DNA of 64,000 nt, taken from Motacilla alba alba (Eukaryota; Chordata; Aves; Passeriformes; Motacillidae). Position 1 is the first letter of the stretch; each line of letters opens with the position of its first letter. The notes below the pieces were generated by a model. The model did not search any database, was not told where the DNA came from, and worked only from the letters and a program-made list of their open reading frames with translations. Made by a program: the position numbers and the translations under genes. Of this stretch, positions 1-11,400 are shown piece after piece. Where the stretch lies: NCBI RefSeq assembly GCF_015832195.1, contig NC_052021.1:24596286-24660285 (forward strand), in the 5' to 3' direction.

Positions 1-3000
1 TGTTTAAAAATATTTTAAGAAAAATTTAAACATTTAAAGATAATATACCTCTGTTAAGGTATTTGTGATTTTTTTTCTCTCTTTACTGTGGTTTTCACTG
101 AGACCAAAAACCTCAGTATTTCAGAATTTCCTATCAGTGGTCTTTGAAGATGATATTTTAACCCTGTTTTGTCCCTTTTCCCTTTCAGTATATTATAGAA
201 TACTGGAGTGGATAACTTCCAGCCGATTTCTTTTTCTGTTTCTGTGTTACTTTCATGGTTTCTTTTCCCACATTGTCAAGCTTCCAGGGCTGAAATAGTA
301 CTGAAGAGGTGCAGTGTGAGGAAAGGGAAAACACACACACCACAATGGAAAATGAACAAAGCAACCTAAAATCTTTTGTTTCTCTGGGTCAAACTGCAAT
401 ATGTTTGCAAAAATGAGATCCTTTCTTTCCTTCAGAATAAGAAAACTGAACTTGAGATGCTGTGTGGCCAAATGAAGGCCTTGTGTGCCTTGAAGTTTCT
501 CTTTTTCCTCGAGGTACCTTGTGAGCCCTACGAGAAGCTGCTATTCCTTTCCAACAAACCTTGCTTTCAAGGATCAACTGCTCGTAACTTTGAAATGATT
601 TTTGAAAAGGGGAGGCAAAAAACCAACCCAAAAAGGCAACCCTATGAATGGAGAGCATTCACAGAGAGGGATAAATCTCTGGGTCCAGATGCTCCCCACC
701 TGGTTTTTCTTTCATCCACATCTGGTTCCATGTTGCTCTGTTGCCAGCCAGAGGGCAACTGAGTGGGGTCAATAACAAGGTGTGGTCATCAGTCTCTTAA
801 CTGGACTAAGAGAGAAATCCCTTGGGTATCAAACTCACCTTTCTCAATTCCTTAAAAAGGACACAATAGTTTCAGCATAGCCACGGTGATGAGCAGGGGA
901 GTGGACACTTCCTGTGGAATGTATATCTGTATAAAGAGGTAGGAGGTGTGAAATGGCCAAAACCCTGTTCAGAACTTTACCTTTGATATAGTGAGGCAAT
1001 TTCAGATCTATTTCACAAATGGAAAACTGGGAAAGAGGTTTTTAAATTCCAGGGGAAGGGAAATCAGTGCTGGTTTGACCACTAGAAAAGCCACCTTTCT
1101 CTCTGTTTGGACTACAGTCAACCCCTTCCAGATTAATAATCATAATAGAACCTTTGAGCTTTTATCAGACCATCTGATCTGATGTAACCTGTGGATGTGA
1201 AGATGAAAGGTTAATCCCCAGGGCTATCTGCTTTCCTTTACCTTTTCTGTCTGAATGCATTGTTTCTTTGTGTTGCCTGCCCACTTTTGGCATGTCTCTT
1301 GCTGTCTTGTAACACTAATCCTGGTTTACATCTAACTCTGTGCAGAGGATGCAGCCTCTTTGAGCAGCAGCTGCCTATTCAGAGATGCTTGCAAGTCTCC
1401 TTTAGTATTCCCTCTCCTCTCCTGGCAACTCCTCTCAGTATGATTTATGAATTGCAAGCATAGCTGGGGGTGATGCGAAGTATCAACACCTCTGAATTCC
1501 AGTGAATAGGAGCTGGGTAATTAATAATAACAAACCAGGAGTGTTAGCTTTGCATGGAAATCACGTAGCAGAGAAGCGTTGTTCTGTATTCTTTGGGAAT
1601 GGGGGAAGTGAGTCCTAACCCTTCCCTGTGCTGTTAAATCTGCATGTCATTTTCCTTGGATAATTAAGTAATTGCAGCCTTTCAAGGAGAGAGGCTCCCT
1701 CCATTTCCCCTGGTAGCTTGCAGATGTAGAACACGCACCTTGCGGCAAATCAATGCTAACGATATTGCCGTGTGTTACCGCCGCTGTGGAGCAGAGGAAG
1801 CCCAAAGAAAAATGTTCACCCCTTGCAGATTGCACCATGAGCATCAGGATCTTCTATGTAGCAGACTTATTAATTGCATTTTCATTTGTGTCCCCGAATT
1901 TAACCCTTTTGAGATTGCTTCTCTGCTTGTGAGTGCCTCTGAAATGGCTAACTGTTGGGCAGATTCAGAAAAGGGAGAAAAGACAAGGGTGATCTCTGCA
2001 GTACTGCTCTGGAACCTGGACACCTGCAACAAAGCTAAGGAATAGATTCAAACCATCAACAAAAGAAGGAAGCTGTTAAATCACTTAGTAGAACGCAAAA
2101 TAAATACACTCTGTGTTGTAGTAACAAATGTTGTGGTCAGGTGGTCTTTCAAGGAAAGAGGTTCCCTTGAGCCTTCCCAAACCTTTCAGGTTTTGGGCCT
2201 CTCCACCCTTGCCTGTGACAGGTTTTGCACTGCAATAAATCCCTGTGCAGGTTTTCCTCCTCCTTCCCCAGATGAGCTCCCTGACTTCCCCCAGTATGTT
2301 TTTATTTTGTGAAGATCAATCTCCTTAACTGTTCTCATTTTCAGTCTGTCTTGAAAACAACACACAAGTTCCCTGCTTTCAAGTCATAACCTAAACTTCA
2401 GAGAGGGGATTGTCTTGTTGCTGTATTTGCAGTCCTTTACCTGGAGCCTGACAGGAACTCTAGGCACTGCTAAAGTTTAAATTATTAATTTAGTAATTGG
2501 CATTTTTATCATGGAAATACATTGAGCTGTGATGCCAGAATTAATTACACTGTGTGCATTACTCTCTTTGTGAGGATGGTGTTATCTTTCCTAATTTCCT
2601 TTGGTGGTGTGAAACTTCACTTGGTCCCCTGTGAGTTGAAGCTATTGGCCAAGACATTTTTGCAAAGGCTGTAAAAGCTGTCACTTAATTTTCTCCTATT
2701 TCCTGTCTTAGAGGTGCTAGGAGCACACATTTGCCTGAGACTCCCTCCTTCAGAATGTTTCAATCTCTGTTTACATGATACTTGATTTAACCTGACTCCT
2801 TTAGGAGTTAGTTATTGCTGATTCAGTGCAAGGATATCTGGGGACTGCCAGGACTGGCTTGGTAAGAAACACCTGCCTACAGCCAGCTACCTACTGCTGT
2901 AGTTTTGTGTTCTTTTTCTTTATTTCCTTCTTGATTTGTTTCTTCTGTGCTAAGTATACAAGCTTCCCTTCATGTTGACTAGTATAAAGTCTTTCCTCGG

Positions 3001-6000
3001 TGCTGTAGTTCAATTTCTCTCTTGTTTGGGGTTCTTCTTAAAAGAAGGGAAGGAAATAGCCATAGGTGAGAATCTTAAAAGGTGGTGTTTGTTGTGGAAG
3101 AGAAAAGAGCACCAAGCTGTTGCAGGTTCAACATCCTCTTGTGAAGTCCCACCATCAAAGCTGGGGTTGCTGCCAGACTTGTTTCTCTCTAGCTTGCTAA
3201 GAAAATTCTGCCTTTGTGCACTCACACATGCAGAAATCACTTTTTAGCTTGAACACAGGAGAAACCATACCAGCTCCTTCGCCTTCTAAGTCTATCTCAA
3301 ACTTAGGGGAAGGGAAGAGTGCAAGAAGAAAAGATTTGCCTGGAAGAAGATAAAAAATAGAAAAAGGTAACTGGGGAGGGAACAGAGACTTAGAGAGAGA
3401 ACTGTTGCTGTGCCACTGACCACCTCAGCCTCATTCTCCCAGCGTGTGCTCTGCAGGATGGGAAAAGGCACTTTGTCATTTTTTTGGTGTTGTTTCTGCA
3501 GGAATGGAACAAGCATAGGGGCAGCTTCATGCTCACAAAGACTGTCTTTGCACAGCAAGGCAGCACTCTGCCTTTTGGTGGCTGTAAAGCCAATCCTAAA
3601 CCCTCTTAGGCATGAGGCTTCATTAACAACCAGAAATGAAAAGTTGATGACAGGTGCACAACATTTCCAGCAGTAAGGAAGATTCCTTTTCTTCAGAGAG
3701 CCTGCAAGACTGAGACATACCTTGGGACAGAAAGGGAGATGAGGGTTGTTTGGTCTTTCTGAATCAATGATCTAATAAACAGTAGCCACATTTCTGGCTT
3801 TAATCAGCTTTTCTCCAAATGGGGTAGCTCAGTACTCATAGAGTATTCTTAGATATTGTAACATCTTAAGCCATTATTCCTCCTTTCTTCATAATATGTG
3901 GCACAGTTGGACCCAGCTTTTAGATGAGCTCATTGAATTCAGAAGACAAAGAGGGGCTGAAGGTTTAAATGTCCTGATCCAGGGCTCTCTAAGTAATGCT
4001 AAGGAGCACATTTTAAAAAACTTGGCAAATGCTTCTGAAAGTCCAGTATGTCACTGTGGTCCTAAACGATTTGAAATGTGGGAGATGGGGGATCCTGTAT
4101 TTCTGACTGGAATCTCTAAGATAAAAATATATGGAACCTTCAATATACAGTGAATTCAACACCATGAACTTGTGTGCAGCACAGTTTATCTTTGTATATG
4201 CTGCAAATCTGTGCACTCATTCCATTCTGATAAGCTCTTTGGCATTCCTGATGATGCTGATTATCAGCAGAAGGGGATTTTCTTATCTTGGCTTTAAGAT
4301 GAACAACAAAACCCACCATTAACCAGAAGCATGATTAAAAACCTGCTGAATTGCCCCAGAAAATTGAAAACACCCCTGCCTGGTCTGTGTCTCGCCAAGT
4401 CTCTTACCTGCACTGTGCAGGTTGTGCACCTTTTGGCAGTTTTATCAGTGGATGAAGAGAGTGCAGCTGTCTGAGCATCCCTGAAGGAAAGGGGCTCTTC
4501 TGTCTCCCAAAGATATGGTGTTCAGATAAATCAAATCAAAACGAGGCATGCAGTCAAGTTGAGGACCAAACCTGACATGACATCTGCTCATGCTGGTGAG
4601 CCTGAGGTGAGATTCTCAGAAGGGGTTCTTCACTCTGCTAAGCCTCTACCTGCTGCAGTCCCAGCATGGCCTGTGGCTCTCTCTCCTGCTCTGGGGCACT
4701 GTGTCAGTGGTGTTGATCAAAGAGACTGGTGCTGTGATGCAGTGAGGGGATCCACTTTGTGAGGACCCTGTTCCAAGATCAGCAGAGATCAAGTGTCCCG
4801 CCACTGTCCCTTGATCCAGGCTGTGTAAAACACCTCTCTTGGTGTGCTGCTATGTGGTACCTGTGTTTCTGGCTGCTGTGCTGGGCTGCTGGACTCCCAC
4901 TTCATTGTTCAGTGCAGAAACCAGACTCCCTCTTGCAGCATCTGCAGAGTTTTCTGCAGCCCCCATTCAGCAGCTTTGCAGCAAGTCTGTCAGTGCCACG
5001 GGCCTGCTGTGCTTCAGTCAGACTGTCTGCTGCACACCCGGGCTGGCTGAGCTCAGAGAAAATCTGTCTCATAATGGGGTAGTACTGCACCAGCAAAAAT
5101 GGTGGAGGCCCTGCCTGCAGGTGATGTTTTGTCTGAAGGTACAGGGATACTTCAGCTTTTAATGATTTTTGCTTAGGTAGATTCAGGCTTTTCCTTGGTA
5201 AACAAGACAGCATTATCACAGAGCTGCTTTGTTTTCCAGTGACTGGTCTCACACATAATAAATAGGTTAAAGTTAACTGGAGCAAGCATTGATTTTTCTT
5301 TTAGTATGTGTGGGATTTCCTCCCTTGGGAGGGCTTGAGTAGTGCAGGACACCTTCAGGGGAGGATATGAGTGTGTGAAAAGAGTGCAGTGTAGCTGGGA
5401 CAATTATTTCTTTCCCCCTTCTCTAAATTTTCCTCTTATGATCACTTACCTAACTCTTCTTCCTTTCTTTCATGTTCCAGCTCCCACTCAGAAATTTCCT
5501 GGGGGAATAGTGACTGGGAGACATACTCTGGGCCTCAGGGAGGGTGGGGTGTGTGCAATCCTGCAGTAGGAGAGGGACATGGAGCAATGATAGGCAGAGC
5601 TAGGCAAAACAGAAGGGTTGGGATACTGGGGAGCAGGTCTACAATCAACAGCAGAGGCAGTGATGATAAAGTTATTGATAGGTGTGACAGAATTTAACAT
5701 TTCATAATTATTTTTTTCCCCACATATAAGTCACAGAACAGGAAAGAAAAAAAAAAGAAAACCCCCAATAATCCATGCTGCTTTTGAAGGCTTCGGCAAT
5801 TGCTAGGCTCTATTTGTTTCTTTCTTTAGATAGTGTCATTAGTCTTCTTCCATCCAAATCACCCCCTCCAAACAAACATAACTCCCCCAATTGCTTTTCT
5901 CTCCTTAACTGAACTCAGCTCCCCCTCGGTTACAGGCATGTTCTGCTACTTTGTATTTGTGCCACAATTTGCCTTCCGGAACATTTACTTACTTACTTAG

Positions 6001-7739
6001 AAATCCTCTGCATTGCCTGGTGTTAGGGCATATGGTTTTCTCTACATCAATTAAAACTCAACATGGTCCAACAGAATATAACACCAACCCCTGCTTCTTT
6101 GAATGGATGTTTGCAGCTGGGTGGGGATTAAAGCAGATCATAATAGATTAGATCAGGGATTAAAACAGCCTGTAATGGATACTGTGTTGAACTATTCCAT
6201 TTCTATTCTTGGATATAGACTGTGCAAATCTGGGGTTGTCAGACGACATCCTCACTGTCACCCTGTCATGCAAGAGGCCAGATTTTGAAGCAAATCTGGT
6301 AGTCCTGCAAGAGTACAAACTGGGAAAGCCCCTTTTTCTGTGTGCTGGCGATGGGCACGCAGTTCACGAATCGTGCAGGAGATGGGGGTGTTGCTCACAT
6401 TACCTTTGTTTTCTAGAGAAGGAAAGATACTAGAGAGCTCGGCTGCTGCTCTCTTTGGCACTGCTGAGGCAGAGCCGGGAGATTCTAGTACACAGTCCCA
6501 CATCATCAGTAGGACTCCCCTAGCTGTGCATCCTGTTATCTTAACAGCAATAAGCAGGCACTGATGAAGGCATTTTAAAATTTGTTTCAGGAAGAAGACC
6601 AGAGCTTCCTGTGGGTGTCTGTCTGAGAAATTAGGGTTTGGGATAATCTCACTGTCATAGTCAGCACTCAATGCCTGGGACTATCCCCGAGTGTGGCAGG
6701 TGAGGATGACACTCACAGAGGCGATTGCAAGGAATGGCTCTTCAGTCTGCAGGGTAGAAAACACCTACTATTGGATTGGTGGAAGTACTGTCCTAAATAA
6801 AGTGTTAGGCTGCATGCAAGTGTTCACCATCACATTCTGTGCCATGTCCAGCCCAGCTGGGCTCTTGTGGTGACAAAGAGCGATGTGGTGGACACAAAGA
6901 GATGCTTTGTGCTGGCAGGATTTGTGAAATGAGATGTGCCCACAAGTCCTGTCTTGGTCTGGGTGGGCTTTGGCCATGAAGTCAAGGATGCTGCTGCACA
7001 AAGGAGTGACTGATCAGGATCTGATCACTCTGGACTAGGTCCTAAGCAGTGTCCAGCAAGGCTGAGAAGATAAGTGGGACTGGGTGGACTGCACTGCAGG
7101 GGACTGGCTAAGTAGTGGCAATTGCTAGTACTACAGTAGCTTTTACTACGTGGTGCCTGGGATTCTGGATGTGCAGAGACCTTCAGGAGCAGCAGTGAGC
7201 TGCTGCTGGGTCCAGAGGGACTGCAGAAACTTTGATTATAATTTAAGAACAAGTTCTGCCTGTCACAGCTACAGACTTACTGCTAGAGAATGGCATTAGG
7301 TGGGCAGTGCCTGTCCTCACAGTGCACAGCAATGGCAAGACACTGGGATGGAATGTGTGCTGCTAATGCCACACACCTGGGGACTCTGTTCCTGCAGCAG
7401 TCGAGTTTGGGGGGCAGTGGGGTCTTTCCTGTTCCCCACACCCTGCTGTTTGCTTACAAGCAGCAGCAGTGTGCAGTCTCAGGGCTGGTGTGTCCCTGTG
7501 CATGCAGGGTAGCGCCTGCCACGAGTGTGTGCATTTTGTGAAATCCTCTTGCCTGAGGTTCTGTGGAGCAGCTCTGGCTCAGGCCCACGTCACTGCTCCT
7601 ACACAAATAAAATGTCATCTAAAACATTTTGGCAGCACAGCACAAAAGGAGCCTAGTCCAAGCCAGGAATACCATCCGTTGCGTTGGGAGTGGGTGATTC
7701 TCTTCCCCTACCCCCACCTCCCACTTTCCCTCTCTGCGT
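1..7739. other. Upstream non-coding region, no gene recognised
   Basis: The stretch before the CpG island has only short open frames, the longest about 137 codons. None resembles a protein family I know, and overlapping frames on both strands show no preferred coding frame. Base composition is ordinary bird-like intergenic DNA with T-rich and A-rich runs, for example an A/T-rich stretch near 5705-5760. I see no clear LINE, LTR or tRNA-like structure. One AT-rich block (2462-2720) is listed separately as a possible conserved element. The region could hold distal promoter elements of the receptor gene starting at 9639, or unannotated lncRNA exons, which cannot be judged by eye. Confidence 0.6.
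2462..2720. promoter_or_regulatory. Candidate conserved non-coding element (upstream)
   Basis: The block is compact and AT-rich and carries clustered homeodomain-type cores: TTATTAATTT, TAGTAATTGG and GAATTAATTACA within about 80 bp. These are followed by moderately complex, non-repetitive sequence. Such clusters are common in developmental enhancers near neural genes. The call rests only on motif texture and the lack of repeat features; no alignment was possible. It lies about 7 kb upstream of the SORCS-type start codon. Confidence 0.25.
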
Positions 7740-9119
7740 CGGAAATTGAGGCTAATAAGGAGCTGCGTTTGTGGGTAGGGCCCCGCCGCCTTCCCGAGGC
7801 TGTCAGCACTGTCCTGTACGCACCGGCTGCCACCCGGCCCTTCTTCCCACTTCTGCAGGACAGCTCTTTAGCGACCGCTCCCCCCGTTTGCAACAGGCAG
7901 CGCTGTGTGTAGCCCCTCTTCCCTCCTCCGGCTCTCTCCTCGCTCCCCCGCGGCAGCCGGGCTGCACGGATCCTCCAGCCCGAGCCGGGCGCTCTGCTGC
8001 AGGCGCTGACCAAGCGCCGGGCAGCAGCTGGCCAGAAACCTCCTCGCTCCCCAGTGCGGGCAGTGCCAGCTCCGGTCCTGCCTCTGGCCCCCGCTCCCTG
8101 CCGGGCTGGGAGACCCGCGATAGGCGGGAGAAAGTGTTGAGCCGCCCCCGCACCGGGCCTGGCTATGGGGAGGGGGGAGACCGCAGGGAGAGCCGTGTAG
8201 TTGGTGGATCCGTCTTTGGACGGCAAAGAATGGCTGATGCAGGAAGAAGAGGGTGGGATGATTAAAAAATCGCTAATTATCGACACTTTTCAAAGGGAGG
8301 AGAACGGGAGAAGGTCGACCGTGGGTTTGATCCGAAGAGAAAGTGCCGGCGTGTTGCTGCAATGAACCGGTCCGGAGGGACGTGGCACTGGCACAGATGG
8401 CGATGACAAGGGTGACCCACAGGGACGCCCCGCAGCCGCGGGAGGTGGCAGCAGCCTCCCTCTCCCATTCACAGCCTGCCATTACTCACACCTTGTCCGG
8501 GGGCTGAAGCTGCAAAGGCTTCTTGAGCTTTGCCAGCAGAAAACAGGTGTCCTGGCCAGAGAGAATGCATCCGTGCGATGGGAGCGGGAGCGCTGCGCTG
8601 CCGTGACCTAAAGAAATAATCCCCCTCGCTCCTTCTCCCGACACAGTCCCGAGATGCTGCTGCAGGGAGCTGCCTGCAGACACTGCCCTTTCTTCGTTAT
8701 TGTTTCCACACAAATCCTGCTAGTGTCCCTTGCTGGACGGTGGCAAGGTTGCTGGGATTCCCACGCACACGCGTGAGTTCCCGCGGCCGGGAGGCTGAGC
8801 TTGGGACGGGCACATCCACAGCACGGAGCTGGCTCTGGAGGGATGCTGCTGGATGGCCGGGTCCGTGGGTGCGCTCTTACACACGGGAGGCACCCAAGAG
8901 CCGCTCATCCCAGCTGCGTTCCCTCGTGCCCCGTACCCGTGGCTGGCATCCAGCCTTTGTGCGTACATGTACACGCACACACACAGGGCGAGGAGCACCC
9001 ACACCGCTGTAAACACGAGTCTATGTACATATACATCAAGAGAAGCGGGGAATGACGGCTGCTTTCTCTCGGCCAGAAGCACACATACCAAATCAGGAGA
9101 AAAGGCTGGGTGATGCTCC

Positions 9120-9638
9120 AGCTGATTCGGTGCAGCGCGGTGTCCCGCTCCCGCCCCCGGCCCCGCTCCCGGCCCCCGGCGGCGCGGCGCGGCGCGGCGG
9201 GTGACTCGGCGGTGTATTTCAGCGGCGGCGGCGGCTTGGCAAGGCTCGGGGCTCCTCCCCCCGTGTGGTGGTACCCTCTCACTTGATCAAATCCTTGAAC
9301 GTGAACAGTTTCACTGAAAAGCACTTTTGAAAAAAAAATATCCAGCAACAGTAAGGAACAGAATCCAACTACCGGGGAGAGTTTTTTCCTTTCCTCCCCT
9401 TCTTTCCTTTTTTTAATTTTTTTTTCCTGGTCATCGTCTCAGAGGCTGAGAAAGAGTCAAGAGAAAAGCGAAGAAGAGAAAGAAGAAGAGCGAGAGAAAG
9501 AGGCGCCTTTTGCAAATAATAAATATTATAATTAGAATCCGGCCCCTTTCTTCCTAAAAAAAAAAAAAAAAAAAAGCCCTAAACGCAGCGTCTCATCCCC
9601 CCTCCCTCTGCAAGCCCCCCGACTCGCTCCGCAAAGGC
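9120..9638 (+). promoter_or_regulatory. Likely core promoter and 5' UTR of the SORCS-type gene
   Basis: This segment lies directly upstream of the start codon. It contains a C-rich, GC-box-like run at 9144-9177, four GGCGC units at 9181-9200 (the last imperfect) and a short GGC triplet run at about 9222-9235. A pyrimidine tract at 9382-9428 is followed by a purine tract at 9441-9505. A TATA-like AT segment (AATATTATAAT, about 9522-9532) lies roughly 107 bp before the ATG, and an A20 run occupies 9556-9575. The transcription start cannot be placed from sequence alone. CpG-island promoters usually start at several positions, so the TATA-like piece may lie inside the 5' UTR rather than drive initiation. 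Confidence 0.5.
9556..9575 (+). repeat. A20 homopolymer in the probable 5' UTR
   Basis: Twenty consecutive A residues lie 64 bp upstream of the start codon, between an AT-rich patch and the GC-rich coding exon. The run is likely length-variable and error-prone in sequencing. If transcribed, it would make an unstructured leader just before a highly structured coding region. Confidence 0.9.
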
Positions 9639-10238
9639 ATGGAGAAGGGGACCAACTGCTTTCCGACCTGCCACACCATTTTTCTCGCCTGGACATGGTT
9701 CTTACTTGTCTCTTGGTGTTGCACCGGCGCCGAAATAACTTGCAGATCCTGCTCATCTCCATCGCCCTCCTGGCCGTCCTCCTCGTCTCGCCTTAGGCAG
9801 GAGCAGCGACAGCCGCCGCCGCCGCCGCGAGGATTACGGAGCTGGCAGGGCGGCCGGGCGCGGGGCTCGGTCGGGGCGGCGGCCGCCGCGGAGCCGGTGC
9901 CGGGCGCGGAGCCGGGGGGCCAAGCGGGGCCGCGGGGAGCGGCGCTCCGCGCGGCGGGGGCGGGAGGCGGCGCGCCCGGGAGCCGGGGCCCGGCGGCGCT
10001 TCGGACCCGCCGGAGCACTGAGGGGCGCCGGGCGCTGCCGGCCGGCGGCGTCCGGGGGGTGCCCGCGGCCGAGGGGCAGCGCGGCGGCCGCGCTCAGCCC
10101 CGCGGGCCCCCGGAGGATGGGAGAGCGGCGCGGCCGCGAGGGGCCGAGGAGCCGAGGCTGAGCAGCACCACCTTCGCGCTCACCGGGGATGCGGCGCACA
10201 ACCAAGCCATGGTGCACTGGTCCGGACACAACAGCAGC
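9639..10238 (+). CDS. SORCS3: SorCS-family VPS10-domain receptor, exon 1 (likely SORCS3)
   Basis: SorCS proteins are neuronal type I sorting receptors of the Vps10p-domain family that bind cargo and growth factors in secretory and endosomal compartments. This exon encodes the first 200 residues. Residues 13-29 are a hydrophobic signal segment, with probable cleavage near Gly30 before AEIT. Residues about 36-160 are Ala/Gly/Pro/Arg-rich and include a furin-type R122-T-R-R125 site before Ser126, as expected for the family propeptide. Residues 165-200 carry the diagnostic block STTFALTGDAAHNQAM then VHWSGHNSS, which precedes the first propeller blade. The ATG has G at -3 and G at +4. The GAEIT end of the signal segment matches my recollection of SORCS3. 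The STTFALTGD wording and the preceding acidic pair are closer to SORCS1, so the paralogue is not certain. The gene is incomplete here because later exons lie downstream. Confidence 0.85.
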
Positions 10239-10244
10239 GTGAGT
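10239..10244 (+). other. Splice donor of exon 1 (phase 0)
   Basis: GTGAGT follows directly after the AGC codon for Ser200, leaving 600 coding bases upstream and a phase-0 intron. The receptor family continues after HNSS with a Val-Ile-Leu stretch, and the reading frame past the donor does not show it. It reads V-S-T-A-P-H instead and stops at 10334, so splicing here fits best. Retention of the intron would give a 231-residue truncated secretory product. Confidence 0.85.
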
Positions 10245-11099
10245 ACCGCCCCGCACACCCGACCCGACCCGACCCAGTCCGGTCCGGCGGCGCTTGGCGG
10301 GGAGGGAGCTGGGACAGCGGCGGGAAGGGGCTGAGCCCGCCGCTGCGGCCGGGGATGCGGGGAGGAGAGGGGCGCTGGGCGGGCACCGTGCCCTTGTCGC
10401 CAGCGGGAGTGGGATACGGAGCGGTGACCGCAGGAGAAAAGTTTTCCTGGGGAAAGGTGAAGGCGAGTGGGAGCACGGTTCTGCTCCCGCCCCCGGAGGC
10501 AGAGCCGCGATCCCCGGGCAGCGCGGCGGCAGCGCCCCGCAGGGCCGGGCTGGCCCCAGCGCTCTCCTCTGCGCTCCGGCGTGTCCCGTGTGCCGATCTC
10601 CTGGGGACCCCCACTCTCACTCTCTCCGTATGTAATAAACACTGTGGCACGCTTTGCTGTCTCCCTGCCTGGGATGTATGATGAGCAGGGCTGGTGGAAA
10701 AGCCCTCCAGTGCCCCGCTGTGAGTGCTGGAGGCAAGAGAGATCCCATTAATTCATTAAGGGGTGGAAAGCCCAAGCAGCGCGTCAAGGAGCTTTGAGGG
10801 GAGGCACGTAGTGCAAGCAGAGTGGAAAGTTTGTAAAAAAATCCATGGAATCTCACGCCTATTTCCTGAAGTCTATAATAACGAGTCTCTGAGGTGTCCC
10901 TGAAAGCCTGTGGGACTGTGTGTGTGCGTGTGTAGAGGGCATGTCCCAAAAGCCCACACGTTGTGCCATGATAGTGCAGGACCCTCCCTCACACCCGCGC
11001 TGCAACGCCCGGCAGGTGGCCGTGGACAAAACTTGAAGTTTCTTTTGACTTGGTATCAGAAATACCATTTCTGCTCTCATGTAGTCTGGGAACAGATGT

Positions 11100-11400
11100 A
11101 ATTTAAAGGACTCTGGGAAACCTTTATGTCTGATGACAATATTCCTATTATTCTGATTATTATAGCTTGTCACTGCCTCGAAAATGCCTCTTTTATTGTT
11201 TTGCCACTATTTGAAATGAATATAAAGCAATTAACAGCACAAAGCAGATTGGCTGCATTTTCAGATACATTCTTCATGGAACTTACTAGCCATGAAAAAG
11301 CAAATTGTCTACCTACTTATCTGTATGTGTTTCTATCTGTGCATCAGCTGTAGATTGTAATGTGCAATTCAACTATTTTTTTTCTTGATTTTTTTTGGTG
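11100..11400. promoter_or_regulatory. Candidate conserved non-coding element (proximal intron 1)
   Basis: This is an AT-rich but complex, non-repetitive segment about 0.9-1.2 kb past the first donor. It has several homeodomain- or SOX-like cores, such as AAGCAATTAACAGCACAAAG and repeated ATTATT and ATTGTT words. Texture and position suggest a possible enhancer. There is no comparative support, so the call is weak. Confidence 0.22.

Larger units (their letters stand above)
7740..10600. promoter_or_regulatory. Compound CpG island at the receptor promoter
   Basis: GC content and CpG density rise sharply near 7740 and fall after about 10600. The island has several parts: a dense patch at about 7750-8190, a moderately GC-rich shoulder to about 9110, a very C-rich core at 9120-9250, an AT/pyrimidine/purine interruption at 9250-9590, and an extremely GC-rich part at 9590-10600 containing exon 1. 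Many CpGs remain intact, which implies little germline methylation. It spans the start codon of the only gene seen, so promoter function is the natural reading. The 7750-8190 patch is detached enough that it might serve a second or antisense start site. Confidence 0.8.

Noticed and set aside
1740..2045. 101-codon frame in the upstream region
   Set aside because: It starts at TTG, and the translation has no recognised similarity or coding signature.
7708..8286. 192-codon minus-strand frame in the upstream CpG patch
   Set aside because: Arg/Ala/Gly-rich translation typical of GC-rich non-coding DNA, with no recognisable domain and overlapping frames on the other strand.
9593..10256. Minus-strand frames overlapping exon 1
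   Set aside because: They are antisense shadows of the GC-rich coding exon, and the plus strand carries the recognised protein block.
10239..10334. Continuation of the exon-1 reading frame to the stop at 10334
   Set aside because: A consensus GTGAGT donor lies exactly where the family sequence ends, and the extension does not resemble the receptor.
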